64,000 bases of DNA from Chitinophaga parva (GTDB lineage: Bacteria; Bacteroidota; Bacteroidia; Chitinophagales; Chitinophagaceae). The stretch lies in contig NZ_QCYK01000001.1 of the NCBI RefSeq assembly GCF_003071345.1, positions 434,001 to 498,000 of the forward strand, in the 5' to 3' direction. Below, one piece after another: positions 26,281 through 35,895 of the stretch (position 1 is the stretch's first letter; the number at the start of each line of letters is the position of its first letter). The translations under genes were made by a program, and so were the position numbers. The notes under the pieces are model-generated. The model had not been told where the DNA came from. It worked only from the letters and a program-made list of their open reading frames with translations, and ran no database searches.

Positions 26281-26320
26281 AGGAACCGGGCCCGGAGCCG
26301 GCATTATCCCGGTTCCCAGG
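26281..26320. repeat. Second GC-rich inverted repeat downstream of recR
   Basis: GGAACCGGG near 26281 pairs with CCCGGTTCC near 26310, about 17 bases apart. There is no T-run. Its function is unknown. Confidence 0.4.
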
Positions 26321-26400
26321 AACCAGGCGTTGGCACCCTTAAACCCTGCTTGGTATTGGAAATTGTCACCTGAAAATTACCCTCCGGCTTCAAATCAGCG

Positions 26401-26438
26401 CAAAAAAAATACGGGTGCTCGACAACACCCGTTTGTTT
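26401..26438 (-). terminator. Terminator of the small gene at 26489-26683
   Basis: ACGGGTG (26411-26417) pairs with CACCCGT (26426-26432). On the minus strand the stem is followed by eight T. Confidence 0.75.
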
Positions 26439-26488
26439 TCAACCTGTAATTCCACGTTATGAAAATATATTGACCCAGGAGGCCCGGT

Positions 26489-26683
26489 CTATTTACTTTG
26501 TTTGTTGCTACACAATGGTAGCCCGCCCTGCGCATGGCGCTGCTTCTCCCACTGGGCCCGCTCTATTTTATTCAGGAAACATACTTTAAATACTTCCGGC
26601 GTGTGTTGCTCAATGGCTACTGCCTGTAAGCCGTACTGCGCCAGATGCTGCTCCAGGCTTTGGAAATCCTTTGAGATAGTCAT
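26489..26683 (-). CDS. Hypothetical small protein
   Basis: The product has 64 residues with an ATG at 26683 (MTISKDFQSLEQHLAQYGLQAVAIEQH...). It has no membrane segment, signal peptide or motif I recognise; an amphipathic helix is likely at the N-terminus. It is supported as a gene by a minus-strand terminator just after the stop and by standing alone in an otherwise gene-free stretch. The function is unknown. Confidence 0.55.
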   Translation of the reverse strand: MTISKDFQSLEQHLAQYGLQAVAIEQHTPEVFKVCFLNKIERAQWEKQRHAQGGLPLCSNKQSK

Positions 26684-26938
26684 GGCTTATGATTTTGTTG
26701 TAATGATAAAAAACCGGGAAACCGGGTTAGGCCCAACAACAGCGGGACCGTGCATGACAATTATGCATCGGGGTGGTGGCACGCATAGTGGAGAAGAAAC
26801 GCTGGTCCATGTTGGTAATGCTGTTGGTTTGATTACCCTACAAAAGTAGTAGACTTTTATAAAACTCCAAAAAAAATTTTAGCGCTGCCGCCAAAAGTGG
26901 CCGGGGCACTTATTTGTGGAGAAGACAAAGGGGTTTGT

Positions 26939-26946
26939 TATCTTTG
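26939..26946 (+). promoter_or_regulatory. -7 box of the methionine synthase operon
   Basis: TATCTTTG is a full match to TAnnTTTG. A TTTG at 26913-26916 lies 22 bases upstream, close to the usual -33 spacing. The ATG follows after a 79-base leader. Confidence 0.65.
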
Positions 26947-26954
26947 CATAGCTC

Positions 26955-26992
26955 GTCTGGCAGTGGATTTGTTTATTGTTCGGCTGCCAGGC
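26955..26992 (+). promoter_or_regulatory. Hairpin in the leader of the methionine synthase operon
   Basis: CTGGCAG (26957-26963) pairs with CTGCCAG (26984-26990), extendable to nine pairs with one G-T wobble; the loop is about 20 bases. It lies between promoter and ATG. It does not match any riboswitch I recognise. Confidence 0.45.
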
Positions 26993-27025
26993 ATTTATTC
27001 ATCGTAACTAATAAACGCCTCTCTC

Positions 27026-28042
27026 ATGAAATCATTAGCCGACTGCGCCCGGGAGCGCATCCTGATCATTGATGGCGCCATGGGCACCATGATCCAACGT
27101 TACCAGCTCGAAGAAGCCGACTACCACGGCGAACGTTTTGCCAACCACCCCAGCGACCTCAAAGGAAATAACGACCTGCTCAGCATCACCAAACCAGCAG
27201 TGATCTCCGCCATCCACGAGGAATACCTGGCAGCGGGGGCAGACATTATCGAGACCAATACCTTCAGCAGTACCTCCATTGCCCAGGCAGACTATGACCT
27301 GCAGGCACTGGCCTATGAGCTGAACGTGGCCTCTGCCCGCCTGGCCAAGGCCGCGGCCGAAAAATTCACCGCGCAGAACCCTGAAAAGCCCCGCTTTGTA
27401 GCCGGCGCCATCGGGCCTATGAACAAAACACTCTCCCTCTCCCCGGATGTGAACGATCCCGGCTTCCGCTCCGTCTCCTTTGACGAGGTGGCCAATGCTT
27501 ACTACGAGCAGATCTCCGGCCTGGTAGACGGTGGTGCAGACATCCTGCTCATTGAGACCATCTTTGATACCCTGAATTGTAAAGCGGCCATCTTTGCCGT
27601 TAAAAAATATTTCCGGGATACGGGTAAAAAAGAATTGCCCATCATGATCTCCGGCACCATCACAGACGCCTCCGGCCGCACCCTCAGCGGGCAAACGCTG
27701 GAAGCCTTTTACATCTCCGTAATGCACGCCCGGCCATTCTCCGTGGGCCTCAACTGCGCCCTGGGTGGTGAGCAGATGCGCCCCTACGTGGAAGAACTGA
27801 GCCGCATTGCCAGCTGCTATGTGAGCTGCTATCCGAACGCCGGCCTGCCAAACGCATTTGGCGGCTATGATGAGGAACCGGAAGACACCGCCCACATCAT
27901 AGAGGACTTTGCACGCTCCGGCTTTGTAAATATTGTGGGAGGCTGCTGCGGTACCACACCGGATCACATCCGCCATATGGCAGAACACGTGAAAACGATT
28001 GCCGCCCGCCCGCTGCCACAACTGGTGGACACCCTGGTATAG
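27026..28042 (+). CDS. Homocysteine S-methyltransferase module of a split methionine synthase
   Basis: The protein has 338 residues and corresponds to the N-terminal homocysteine-binding barrel of cobalamin-dependent MetH (residues 1-350 in E. coli). The opening [28 protein letters not shown] is typical. The three zinc ligands that bind homocysteine are present: Cys244 in [11 protein letters not shown] and Cys307/Cys308 in [11 protein letters not shown]. The remaining MetH domains are encoded by the next gene, which begins 39 bases downstream on the same strand, so the two products presumably act together as one methionine synthase. A frameshift does not explain the split, as the first ORF ends naturally with its domain. 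Confidence 0.92.
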   Translation: MKSLADCARERILIIDGAMGTMIQRYQLEEADYHGERFANHPSDLKGNNDLLSITKPAVISAIHEEYLAAGADIIETNTFSSTSIAQADYDLQALAYELNVASARLAKAAAEKFTAQNPEKPRFVAGAIGPMNKTLSLSPDVNDPGFRSVSFDEVANAYYEQISGLVDGGADILLIETIFDTLNCKAAIFAVKKYFRDTGKKELPIMISGTITDASGRTLSGQTLEAFYISVMHARPFSVGLNCALGGEQMRPYVEELSRIASCYVSCYPNAGLPNAFGGYDEEPEDTAHIIEDFARSGFVNIVGGCCGTTPDHIRHMAEHVKTIAARPLPQLVDTLV

Positions 28043-28081
28043 CCAACTTTTTTACTGATCGCACATCCCTCCGAGTTATAA

Positions 28082-30823
28082 ATGAGTACTGATCTGAATG
28101 CAATTACTGCAGATACTGCAAATGTGATCCGCCCCTACCTCCGCCTGAGCGGCCTGGAACCCCTGGTGGTGCGCCCCGAGACCAATTTTATCAACGTGGG
28201 TGAACGCACCAACGTAACCGGCTCCAAGAAATTTGCCCGCCTCGTGCGTGAAGGTCAATATGAGGAAGCGCTCTCCGTAGCCCGCCAGCAGGTGGAAAAC
28301 GGCGCGCAGATCCTGGACGTGAACATGGACGACGCCCTCCTGGACGGGCAGCAGGCCATGACCACTTTCCTCAACCTACTGGCCGCAGAACCGGACATCT
28401 CCAAGATCCCGGTGATGATAGATTCCAGTAAGTTCAGCATCATTGAGGCCGGCCTCAAATGCCTGCAGGGCAAGTGCGTGGTGAACTCCATTTCCCTCAA
28501 GGAAGGCGAAGCCAAATTCATAGAACAGGCCTTTATCTGCAAGGCATTTGGAGCCGCCGTGGTCGTGATGGCGTTTGACGAGAACGGCCAGGCCGATACA
28601 CTGGAAAAACGTGTTTCCTTCTGCCACCGTGCCTACAAGATCCTGGTAGACCAGGTAGGCTACGACCCGCAGGATATCATCTTTGACCCCAACATCTTCG
28701 CGATTGCCACCGGCATTGAAGAGCACAATAACTACGCAGTAGAATTCATAGAAGCCTGCCGCCAGATCAAGGCCCTGATGCCCCTGGTTAAAATAAGCGG
28801 TGGTGTTAGTAATATTTCCTTCTCCTTCCGCGGTAACGACGTAGTGCGCGAGGCCATGCACAGCGTGTTCCTCTACCACGCCATCCGCGCCGGCATGGAC
28901 ATGGGCATTGTAAACGCCGGTATGCTGCAGATCTATGACGATATAGAACCGGAACTGCGCGAGCTTTGTGAAGACGCCATCCTGAACCGCCGCCAGGACG
29001 CTACTGAACGGCTGATCAACTTCGCCGAAACCGTAAAGGCCAAGGGCAAGGTGGTGGAAAAAGACGAGCGCTGGCGCCAGGGCACCGTGCAGGAGCGTCT
29101 CAGCCATGCACTGGTGAATGGCATTACCGATTACATTGAAGCAGATACGGAAGAAGCCCGCCAGCAATATCCACGCCCGCTGGACGTGATCGAAGGCCCC
29201 CTGATGGACGGCATGAACATCGTGGGCGACCTGTTTGGCAGCGGCAAAATGTTCCTGCCCCAGGTAGTGAAAAGCGCCCGCGTGATGAAGAAATCCGTAG
29301 CCGTGCTCACGCCCTACATTGAAGAAGAAAAACGCCTGAACGTGGAGAAGAACGGCGGCGAAATAAAATCTGCCGGCAAGATCCTCCTGGCCACAGTGAA
29401 AGGTGATGTGCACGACATTGGGAAGAACATTGTAGGCGTGGTACTGGGTTGCAACGGGTACGATATCATAGACCTGGGCGTCATGGTGCCCGCAGAAAAA
29501 ATATTACAGGCCGCCCGCGAAGAGAAAGTAGATATCATAGGCCTCAGTGGCCTCATCACCCCCAGCCTGGATGAGATGGTGCACGTGGCCCGTGAGCTGA
29601 AACGCCAGCAGTTTGATGTGCCCCTGCTCATTGGCGGCGCTACCACCAGCCGCACCCACACTGCGGTAAAAATAGCACCGGAATACCTGCACGGTGTAGT
29701 GCACGTACTGGATGCATCGCGGAGTGTAACCGTGACCGGTAGCCTGCTGAACAAAGCACTCAAAAAGAACTTCCTCACCGAAGTACAGGGAGAATACCAG
29801 AAGCTGAACGAAGCCTTCAAAAATAAAAAGCAGGTAAAGCAATACCTGCCCTTTGCAGTAGCCCAGCAAAACCCCGCTGCGGTGGACTGGAACACCTTTA
29901 AACCGGTGCGGCCCACCTTTACCGGCATTAAGAAGTTTGAGCACTACCCGCTGGAAGAAATTGTGCCTTATATCGACTGGAATCCTTTCTTCATTTCCTG
30001 GGAGCTGCATGGTAAATTCCCGCAGATCCTGAAGGATGAAATTGTAGGCAAGGAAGCCACCCGTTTATACGATGATGCACGCGCCCTGCTGGACCGTATT
30101 GTAAAGGAAAAATGGCTGCAGGCCAATGCAGTAATAGGTTTCTGGCCGGCCAATACCACGGCGCCGGATACCATTACCGTAACGCCGGAACAACCGGGCA
30201 CCGCACCGGTGAACCTGGAGCATGTGCGCCAGCAGATCAAGAAAGCGCCGGGCCAGCCTAACATGTCACTCGCTGATTTCATTGCTCCCCAGGCTACCGG
30301 GAAGCAGGACTACATTGGCGGCTTTGCGGTAACAGCCGGCATTGGCATTGAAAAGTGGATAGCGCAGTTCAAGGAAGAACATGATGACTATAACAGCATT
30401 ATGCTGAAAGCCCTGGCAGACCGCCTGGCGGAAGCCTTTACGGAGCTGATGCACGAGCGCGTGCGCAAAGAGTTCTGGGGCTATGCCACAGAAGAGCATC
30501 TTACCAATGACCAGTTGATAGACGAGGCTTACAGTGGCATACGCCCGGCCCCTGGCTATCCCGCCTGCCCGGAACATACAGAGAAGTTCAAACTGTTTGA
30601 CCTGCTGGATGCTACGGGCAATACCGGCATTACCCTTACAGAGTCACTGGCCATGTACCCCGCGGCCAGCGTAAGCGGCTGGTATTTTGCCAACCCCGCT
30701 TCGCGTTATTTTGGTATCGGTAAAATTGAAAAAGACCAGGTGGAAGACTACGCCCGCCGCAAAGGCTGGACCGTGGAAGAAGCAGAAAAATGGCTGCGCC
30801 CCATCCTGGAATACGACATGTAA
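28082..30823 (+). CDS. metH: Methionine synthase, folate-, cobalamin- and activation-domain part
   Basis: The protein has 913 residues and holds the rest of MetH. The pterin-binding domain (about 25-300) contains [16 protein letters not shown] and [11 protein letters not shown]. The cap and cobalamin domain follows, with the lower-ligand motif GDVHDIGKN (441-449; His444 binds cobalt). The SAM-binding activation domain includes [12 protein letters not shown] near 821 and the [10 protein letters not shown] motif. It transfers the methyl of methyl-tetrahydrofolate via cobalamin to homocysteine bound by the neighbouring protein. metF, which makes the methyl donor, is elsewhere in the window. The gene is intact, and xth begins 12 bases after it. 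Confidence 0.95.
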   Translation: MSTDLNAITADTANVIRPYLRLSGLEPLVVRPETNFINVGERTNVTGSKKFARLVREGQYEEALSVARQQVENGAQILDVNMDDALLDGQQAMTTFLNLLAAEPDISKIPVMIDSSKFSIIEAGLKCLQGKCVVNSISLKEGEAKFIEQAFICKAFGAAVVVMAFDENGQADTLEKRVSFCHRAYKILVDQVGYDPQDIIFDPNIFAIATGIEEHNNYAVEFIEACRQIKALMPLVKISGGVSNISFSFRGNDVVREAMHSVFLYHAIRAGMDMGIVNAGMLQIYDDIEPELRELCEDAILNRRQDATERLINFAETVKAKGKVVEKDERWRQGTVQERLSHALVNGITDYIEADTEEARQQYPRPLDVIEGPLMDGMNIVGDLFGSGKMFLPQVVKSARVMKKSVAVLTPYIEEEKRLNVEKNGGEIKSAGKILLATVKGDVHDIGKNIVGVVLGCNGYDIIDLGVMVPAEKILQAAREEKVDIIGLSGLITPSLDEMVHVARELKRQQFDVPLLIGGATTSRTHTAVKIAPEYLHGVVHVLDASRSVTVTGSLLNKALKKNFLTEVQGEYQKLNEAFKNKKQVKQYLPFAVAQQNPAAVDWNTFKPVRPTFTGIKKFEHYPLEEIVPYIDWNPFFISWELHGKFPQILKDEIVGKEATRLYDDARALLDRIVKEKWLQANAVIGFWPANTTAPDTITVTPEQPGTAPVNLEHVRQQIKKAPGQPNMSLADFIAPQATGKQDYIGGFAVTAGIGIEKWIAQFKEEHDDYNSIMLKALADRLAEAFTELMHERVRKEFWGYATEEHLTNDQLIDEAYSGIRPAPGYPACPEHTEKFKLFDLLDATGNTGITLTESLAMYPAASVSGWYFANPASRYFGIGKIEKDQVEDYARRKGWTVEEAEKWLRPILEYDM

Positions 30824-30835
30824 TCAAACCAGCGC

Positions 30836-31600
30836 ATGAGGATCATATCATACAATGTGAATGGCGTAAGATCCGCCATGACCAAGGGTTTTACCGATTG
30901 GTTAAAAACAGATCCCGCAGACATCATCTGTGTGCAGGAGACAAAGGCCCATAAAGACAACGTAGACTTTGCGCAGTTTGAAGCACTGGGTTACGAGCAC
31001 TACTGGCACTCTGCCTCCAAGAAAGGTTATAGCGGCGTGGCCGTGCTCACCAAAATAAAGCCGGATAACGTGTTCTATGGCACCGGCCATGCCCAGAGCG
31101 ATCTTGAAGGCCGGGTGATCCGCCTGGACTTTGGTGACATCACCCTTATCAACGCCTATTTCCCCTCCGGCACCACCGGGGAAGAGCGCCAGACGTACAA
31201 ATACCAATGGCTGGACGAGTTTCATGGTTTCCTGCTGGAACTGGCGGAAACCCGCCCCAACCTGGTAGTATGCGGTGACTATAATATTGTGCATAAACCC
31301 ATCGATATTCATGATCCCGTGGGCAATAAGAAATCATCCGGTTTCCTGCCGGAAGAACGGGCCTGGATGGATAAGTTCTTCGCCAGCGGTTTTGTGGATA
31401 CTTTCCGCCACTTTAACCAGGACCCGCACCAGTATACCTGGTGGACGTTCAGGGCCGGTGCAAGGGGTAATAACAAAGGCTGGCGTATTGATTACATTAA
31501 CGTAACCACGCCCATGCTGGAGAAACTTTCCGACGCCCATATTATGCCGGATATCAAGCATTCAGACCACTGCCCGGTGTTCCTGGAGCTGGATGTATAA
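30836..31600 (+). CDS. xth: Exodeoxyribonuclease III (AP endonuclease)
   Basis: This DNA repair enzyme cuts at abasic sites and degrades one strand from 3' ends. The protein has 254 residues of the EEP fold: ISYNVNGVRSAM (Asn7), CVQETKAH (metal-binding Glu34), KKGYSGVAVLTK, VCGDYNIVH (Asp and Asn of the active site) and, at the C-terminus, WRIDYINVT and IKHSDHCPV (catalytic His). It starts 12 bases after metH, so it probably shares the operon transcript although it is functionally unrelated. Confidence 0.95.
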   Translation: MRIISYNVNGVRSAMTKGFTDWLKTDPADIICVQETKAHKDNVDFAQFEALGYEHYWHSASKKGYSGVAVLTKIKPDNVFYGTGHAQSDLEGRVIRLDFGDITLINAYFPSGTTGEERQTYKYQWLDEFHGFLLELAETRPNLVVCGDYNIVHKPIDIHDPVGNKKSSGFLPEERAWMDKFFASGFVDTFRHFNQDPHQYTWWTFRAGARGNNKGWRIDYINVTTPMLEKLSDAHIMPDIKHSDHCPVFLELDV

Positions 31601-31611
31601 TTACTGAAACG

Positions 31612-31619
31612 TACCTTTG
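31612..31619 (+). promoter_or_regulatory. -7 box of the DUF4286-like gene
   Basis: TACCTTTG is a full match to TAnnTTTG. Only three bases separate it from the ATG at 31623, so transcription should start at the start codon itself. Confidence 0.6.
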
Positions 31620-31622
31620 AAC

Positions 31623-31925
31623 ATGATCATTTTCAATATCACTACGAAAGTATCGCCCATTATAGAAGGGGCCTGGCTTACCTGGATAAAACAGGACTAC
31701 CTGCCGGCCATTATACAAACAGGCCTGTTTCACGACTACCGCGTGTGCAGGCTGCTGGAGCAGGACGACAGTGATGGATCCACCTACGTGGTGCAGTGTT
31801 TCGCTGACACCGTGGAAAACTACCAGACCTTTCAGCAAGAGCATGCTGCCGCCTTCCTGAAGCGGGCTTTTGACCGCTTTGGCGACCAGTTTGTAAGCTT
31901 CCGCACCGTGATGCAAGTGGTATAA
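31623..31925 (+). CDS. DUF4286-family protein
   Basis: The product has 100 residues with an ATG at 31623. The pattern MIIFNITTKVSPIIEGAWLTWIKQDYLP.. ..VCRLLEQDD..TYVVQCFADT..NYQTFQQEHA matches small ferredoxin-like-fold proteins annotated as DUF4286. The family has no known function. It carries its own promoter box immediately before the ATG and a terminator after the stop. The frame's earlier TTG at 31617 lies inside the promoter box and is not the start. Confidence 0.8.
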   Translation: MIIFNITTKVSPIIEGAWLTWIKQDYLPAIIQTGLFHDYRVCRLLEQDDSDGSTYVVQCFADTVENYQTFQQEHAAAFLKRAFDRFGDQFVSFRTVMQVV

Positions 31926-31957
31926 AAATAACCTCACTGATAAGATATTAACCGCTC

Positions 31958-31992
31958 AAAGGCTCGTAAACGCTAAGTCTACGGGCCTTTTT
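31958..31992 (+). terminator. Terminator of the DUF4286-like gene
   Basis: AAAGGCTCGTA (31958-31968) pairs with TACGGGCCTTT (31980-31990), with one G-T wobble, followed by a T-run. From here to the HU promoter, about 250 bases, I see no gene. Confidence 0.8.
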
Positions 31993-32247
31993 ACGTAGGT
32001 ATACCACCTTCTGGTTTTAAACTTATCCACAGGTAATCCACCGCCCCTAAAGGGTTTGAAGGTTTGGTATAATACTTGGTACATGGCAGCATTATAGATA
32101 GAAAGCGTTGTAAACCAGCCACCAGTGCGCTTTTACGGACTTGATATGTTGTATGATATACGTGCCGGTCAAACATCCCATCGGCTGTAACCGTTACCTG
32201 TAGGCCCTTTCAGCCGATAAAAAAACTTTTACAAAGGGCTTAAATAA

Positions 32248-32278
32248 TTTGGTAATCTGATAAAACACTTTATATTTG
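32248..32278 (+). promoter_or_regulatory. Complete promoter of the HU gene
   Basis: TTTG (32248-32251), a 19-base spacer, then TATATTTG (32271-32278). Both elements match the Bacteroidota primary-sigma consensus with ideal spacing. The leader is about 35 bases. Confidence 0.8.
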
Positions 32279-32318
32279 CTCACATCAAACATTTTTCACT
32301 AGTTAAATCTTACTAACT

Positions 32319-32588
32319 ATGAACAAAGCCGAATTAATCGACAAGCTGGCTAAAGATGCCGGTATCACTAAGACTCAGGCTAACGAAGCCCTGGATTCTT
32401 TCACCAAAGCTGTTGCTGACAGCCTGAAAAAAGGTGGTAAAGTAACCCTGGTAGGTTTCGGTACTTTCTCTGTAACCAAACGTGCTGCACGTAACGGTAG
32501 AAACCCTCAGACTGGCCAGATCATCAAGATCAAAGCTAAGAAAGTGGCTAAGTTTAAAGCCGGTAAAGCTTTGTCCGATAAGCTCTAA
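32319..32588 (+). CDS. HU-family DNA-binding protein
   Basis: HU is a small nucleoid protein that bends DNA as a dimer. The product has 89 residues, the normal size. It has MNKAELIDKLAKDAGITKTQANEALDSF at the start, the GFGTFSV core (about 46-52), the DNA-intercalating arm RNGRNPQTGQIIKIKA (about 58-73) and a basic C-terminus. It has a consensus promoter and its own terminator, consistent with a highly expressed monocistronic gene. The codon use is T-richer than in its neighbours, as often seen in strongly expressed genes. Confidence 0.95.
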   Translation: MNKAELIDKLAKDAGITKTQANEALDSFTKAVADSLKKGGKVTLVGFGTFSVTKRAARNGRNPQTGQIIKIKAKKVAKFKAGKALSDKL

Positions 32589-32608
32589 CCAGTTCAAACA
32601 ACTCATTC

Positions 32609-32641
32609 AAGCAAGGTGCGGTCTCCGTTCCTTGCTTTTTG
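32609..32641 (+). terminator. Terminator of the HU gene
   Basis: AAGCAAGG (32609-32616) pairs with CCTTGCTT (32630-32637), followed by a T-run. Confidence 0.85.
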
Positions 32642-32766
32642 TTTTTATACCGGTTGTAGTACCGGCCGCGTGCGGTATGGTGGAATATTCTGATTTAATC
32701 GTTATTTTGCAGCCGGAAAGCCGCGCTTGCGGCCAATCTCATTAACAACAACAAATAAATTCTATC

Positions 32767-32889
32767 ATGGGTAGAGGTGACGTAAAAACCAAAAAAGGTA
32801 AGATCTTCAAAGGATCTTTCGGCAAATCCAGACCGGCTAAAGTAAACAAGAACACTGCTGCCGCCGCTAAAACTGCTGCCGGTAAATAA
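32767..32889 (+). CDS. 30S ribosomal protein THX
   Basis: This is a 40-residue reading frame from ATG 32767 to TAA 32889. The sequence MGRGDVKTKKGKIFKGSFGK is the typical conserved N-terminus of bacterial ribosomal protein THX (Thx/S31 family), a very basic peptide that sits in the head of the 30S subunit. The C-terminal tail is Ala/Lys-rich. A partial promoter element (TATTTTG) precedes it, and a strong terminator follows. It is easily missed because of its length. The role is taken from the family. Confidence 0.92.
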   Translation: MGRGDVKTKKGKIFKGSFGKSRPAKVNKNTAAAAKTAAGK

Positions 32890-32905
32890 CCGTTCCAAAG
32901 ACATT

Positions 32906-32938
32906 AAAGGCCCTCCGATGCACTTCGGAGGGCCTTTT
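32906..32938. terminator. Terminator between THX and pdxH (bidirectional)
   Basis: AAAGGCCCTCCG (32906-32917) pairs with CGGAGGGCCTTT (32926-32937). T-runs lie on both sides. It can serve both convergent units. Confidence 0.85.
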
Positions 32939-32966
32939 CTATTGTGGGAGCAATCTATCGGTTTGA

Positions 32967-33611
32967 TCAGGGAGCCAATCTTGCCACGTTCCAGCTCCCT
33001 CCGTCCTGCGTGTACAGGATGCGGTCGTGCAGGCGGTTACTGCGGCCCTGCCAGAACTCTACGGCCGTGGGCTTCACCACATAGCCTCCCCAGTAAGCGG
33101 GGCGCTGGGGGGCCTCCAGCACGTATCTTTCCGCCAGCATTTGTACCTGTTCTTCCAGCAGTTTCCGGTCTGCCAGCACGCGGCTCTGGGGCGATGCAAT
33201 GGCGCCTATACGGCTGCCCAGCGGACGGCTGTTGTAATAACCATCACTGACGGCGGCGCTGGTCTTTGACACCACACCTTCAATGCGCACCTGGCGTTCC
33301 AGTTCCTGCCAAAAAAATAACAGGGTCACGTAAGGATTATCCGCCAGTTCCTGGCCTTTGCGGCTTTCGTAGTTGGTGAAGAACACGAAGCCATCCGCAT
33401 CAAAACTTTTCAGCAGCACGATGCGGGCAGATGGTTTGCCTTCTTTGCTGGCGGTGGCCAGGGTCATGGCGTTGGGCTCTGCAATATCGCTGTGGGTGGC
33501 CTGCTGCCACCATTTTTCAAATTGTGCAATGGGATCTGCGGCTACTTCTTTCTCGTCCAGGGAAGATTGTTTGTAGTCTTTACGCAGGTCTGCTATCTGT
33601 TGATTGAACAT
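32967..33611 (-). CDS. pdxH: Pyridoxamine 5'-phosphate oxidase
   Basis: PdxH uses FMN and oxygen to oxidise pyridoxine or pyridoxamine 5'-phosphate to PLP, the cofactor also used by the kbl product. From the ATG at 33611 it has 214 residues. FMN- and PLP-binding motifs are present: [39 protein letters not shown] (about 49-87), [33 protein letters not shown] and, at the end, [18 protein letters not shown] longer frame to 33641 adds ten unconserved residues; ATG 33611 is preferred. It is a single gene. Confidence 0.95.
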   Translation of the reverse strand: MFNQQIADLRKDYKQSSLDEKEVAADPIAQFEKWWQQATHSDIAEPNAMTLATASKEGKPSARIVLLKSFDADGFVFFTNYESRKGQELADNPYVTLLFFWQELERQVRIEGVVSKTSAAVSDGYYNSRPLGSRIGAIASPQSRVLADRKLLEEQVQMLAERYVLEAPQRPAYWGGYVVKPTAVEFWQGRSNRLHDRILYTQDGGSWNVARLAP

Positions 33612-33770
33612 GACTGTCAGGGGGAATTGTTGATGCGTCAAAGGTAAGTGTGTTAACAGAAAAAAACCACATGGCCATGCATGACTTAATCAATGACATG
33701 TGCAAACATCTGCCGGCAAGCAGCCTGCTGTAGCGCACTCCAGGGTATGAGCAATATCATTGCATGCCAT

Positions 33771-33801
33771 AAAAAAAGGGCACTCATTATGGAGTGCCCT
33801 T
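33771..33801 (-). terminator. Terminator of pyrH
   Basis: AAGGGCACTC (33776-33785) pairs with GAGTGCCCTT (33792-33801). On the minus strand seven T follow. Confidence 0.85.
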
Positions 33802-33821
33802 CAAAAAATATCCGTTACAAC

Positions 33822-34535
33822 TTAGCCTTGTACCAGGGTGCCTACGGGCTTGCCCATGATCACCTGCATCAGGTTGCCTACCTTGTTCATGTCAAACACG
33901 ATGATGGGCAGTTTGTTTTCCTGGCAGAGTGTAAAGGCGGTCATGTCCATTACGTTCAGTGATTTCTGGTAGACTTCGGAGAAGGTGATGGTTTCAAAGC
34001 GGGTGGCGGCGGGATCTTTCTCAGGATCGGCAGTGTAGATGCCATCTACCCGGGTGCCTTTGAGGATCACGTCTGCCTGGATCTCGATAGCGCGCAGGGA
34101 AGCGGCGGTATCGGTGGTAAAGTAGGGATTGCCGGTACCGGCGCCGAAGATCACCACGCGGCCTTTTTCCAGGTGGCGGATGGCGCGGCGGCGGATGTAA
34201 GGCTCTGCGATCTGTTCCATCTTGATGGCAGACTGCAGGCGGGTGTACAGGCCAGCTTTTTCAAGGCCGCTCTGCAGGGCCATCCCGTTGATCACGGTGG
34301 CCAGCATGCCCATATAGTCGCCATGTGCGCGTTCAATGCCTGTCTCGGCTTCATTCATACCGCGGTAAATATTGCCCCCGCCTATCACGATGGCCACCTG
34401 GATACCCAGGTCTGTGATGGCTTTCACTTCTTGTGCGTACTGGGTAATTACCTTGTGATCAATTCCATAACTGTTTTCACCCATCAGGGCCTCGCCGCTC
34501 AGTTTGAGCAGGATTCGCTTATACTTTGGCAACAT
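33822..34535 (-). CDS. pyrH: Uridylate kinase (UMP kinase)
   Basis: This bacterial hexameric kinase phosphorylates UMP to UDP with ATP. It has 237 residues from the ATG at 34535. [64 protein letters not shown] and [16 protein letters not shown] are all present, so the enzyme looks fully functional. A longer frame to 34598 is unlikely. It lies just downstream of tsf, in the common order rpsB-tsf-pyrH, but tsf has its own terminator in between. Confidence 0.95.
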   Translation of the reverse strand: MLPKYKRILLKLSGEALMGENSYGIDHKVITQYAQEVKAITDLGIQVAIVIGGGNIYRGMNEAETGIERAHGDYMGMLATVINGMALQSGLEKAGLYTRLQSAIKMEQIAEPYIRRRAIRHLEKGRVVIFGAGTGNPYFTTDTAASLRAIEIQADVILKGTRVDGIYTADPEKDPAATRFETITFSEVYQKSLNVMDMTAFTLCQENKLPIIVFDMNKVGNLMQVIMGKPVGTLVQG

Positions 34536-34635
34536 GCTGCTTAGAAAGGTTGTAAAAAGATGATTTGCAATGCTATTCCCGTATCCGAATATAAGCATTC
34601 TGTTGTAACCTGCGCCAGCTTTGGCGGCAGGGCGT

Positions 34636-34673
34636 AAAAAAAAGGAGAGAATTTTTGTTCCCTCCTTTTTTTA
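34636..34673 (-). terminator. Terminator of the rplM-rpsI-rpsB-tsf cluster
   Basis: A-run plus GGAG (34636-34647) pairs with CTCC plus T-run (34662-34673). It is followed by T on the minus strand, just after tsf. Confidence 0.75.
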
Positions 34674-34685
34674 TTAAAAGTTTGA

Positions 34686-35513
34686 TTAGCCCAGTGCTAC
34701 GCGTTTGAAGGCAGTTACCTTCAGGTCAGCGTTCACAGATTTCAGGTAATCTCCTACTGATTTGCCGGCGGCGTCCTTTACGTAAGCCTGGCCCATCAGG
34801 GTATTTTCTTTGAAGAATTTGTTCACTTTACCGATAGCGATCTTTTCTGCCATGTCGCCGGTTTTGCCTTCCGCTTTTACCTGCTCGATAGCGATCTCTT
34901 TTTCGCGGGCAATGGTTTCAGGTGCTACGGAATCCGCGTCGATTGCAACGGGGTTCATAGCAGCGATCTGCATCGCGATGCCTTTACCTACTTCTTCTTC
35001 TACGGCAGTAGTGAAGCCCACCAGCACACCCATGCGGTAGTTACCGTGGATGTAGGCAGTAACACCGGCAGCGTCAATTCTTTCAAATTTGCTGAGGGTG
35101 ATCTTCTCACCGATCTTGGCTACCTGGTCGTTGATCTTGTCAGCAACGGTAGCACCTTCCAGTGATGCAGCATTCAGTTCTTCCACGGTCTTCACGCCGC
35201 TGGCCAGGGCCAGGTCAACGATAGACTGGGCGAATTTTATGAAGTCTTCGTTCTTTGCAACGAAGTCGGTTTCGCAACCCAGCGCTACGATCACGCCAGA
35301 CTTAGCGTCTGCAGTGGTCTTGGCGATGATAACACCTTCTTTGGTTTCACGGTCGGAGCGCAGTGCAGCTACTTTCTGACCTTTCTTGCGCAGGTAGTCT
35401 ACTGCTTTTTCGAAATCGCCGTCACTTTCTACCAGTGCTTTTCTACAGTCCATCATGCCGGCACCAGTTTGCTGGCGCAGCTTGTTTACATCAGATGCTG
35501 TAATTGTTGCCAT
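34686..35513 (-). CDS. tsf: Elongation factor Ts
   Basis: EF-Ts exchanges GDP for GTP on EF-Tu. The protein has 275 residues. The N-terminal UBA-like domain (VNKLRQQTGAGMMDCRKALVESDGDFEKAVDYLRKKG) is followed by the core domain with the Asp-Phe motif that inserts at the EF-Tu nucleotide site (VALGCETDFVAKNEDF, about 77-92), then HGNYRMGVLVGF and the C-terminal module. It is shorter than the 283 residues of E. coli Ts but has all modules. It follows rpsB as usual. Confidence 0.95.
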   Translation of the reverse strand: MATITASDVNKLRQQTGAGMMDCRKALVESDGDFEKAVDYLRKKGQKVAALRSDRETKEGVIIAKTTADAKSGVIVALGCETDFVAKNEDFIKFAQSIVDLALASGVKTVEELNAASLEGATVADKINDQVAKIGEKITLSKFERIDAAGVTAYIHGNYRMGVLVGFTTAVEEEVGKGIAMQIAAMNPVAIDADSVAPETIAREKEIAIEQVKAEGKTGDMAEKIAIGKVNKFFKENTLMGQAYVKDAAGKSVGDYLKSVNADLKVTAFKRVALG

Positions 35514-35654
35514 GAGCTATATAGATTTTAAAAGTTTCTTAAATAGATGCTTGTGTATAATGTGGTTAATGGTTAACCGCAATCACCGCACCGGCAGGCA
35601 AGATACTGCCACCAGGCCGACGATTACAATTAACCATTAACGATTCACAAAAAC

Positions 35655-35895
35655 TTAACGGCTGCCGCCACCAGGACCGCGACCGGGACCACCGGGACCA
35701 CGACCGGGACCACCAGGGCCACGACCACCGCCACCAGTACCGGACGGACGACGCTGGCCACCAGCGCCACCGGAACGGCCGGCGCCACCGCCAGGACCAC
35801 GACCGGGGCCACCAGGACCACGACCAGGACCGCCAGGACCACGGCCACCAGCGCCACCGGCCTGACCACGACCACCACCACGGCGGTTGCGGTCA
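35655..35895 (-). repeat. GC-rich codon repeat encoding the S2 tail
   Basis: Imperfect short repeats read on the minus strand mainly as Gly-Pro-Gly-Arg and Gly-Gly-Arg units. Such DNA is prone to length change by slippage. Confidence 0.75.

Noticed and set aside
31991..32176. 61-residue frame downstream of the DUF4286-like gene
   Set aside because: It overlaps a terminator and has no coding support.
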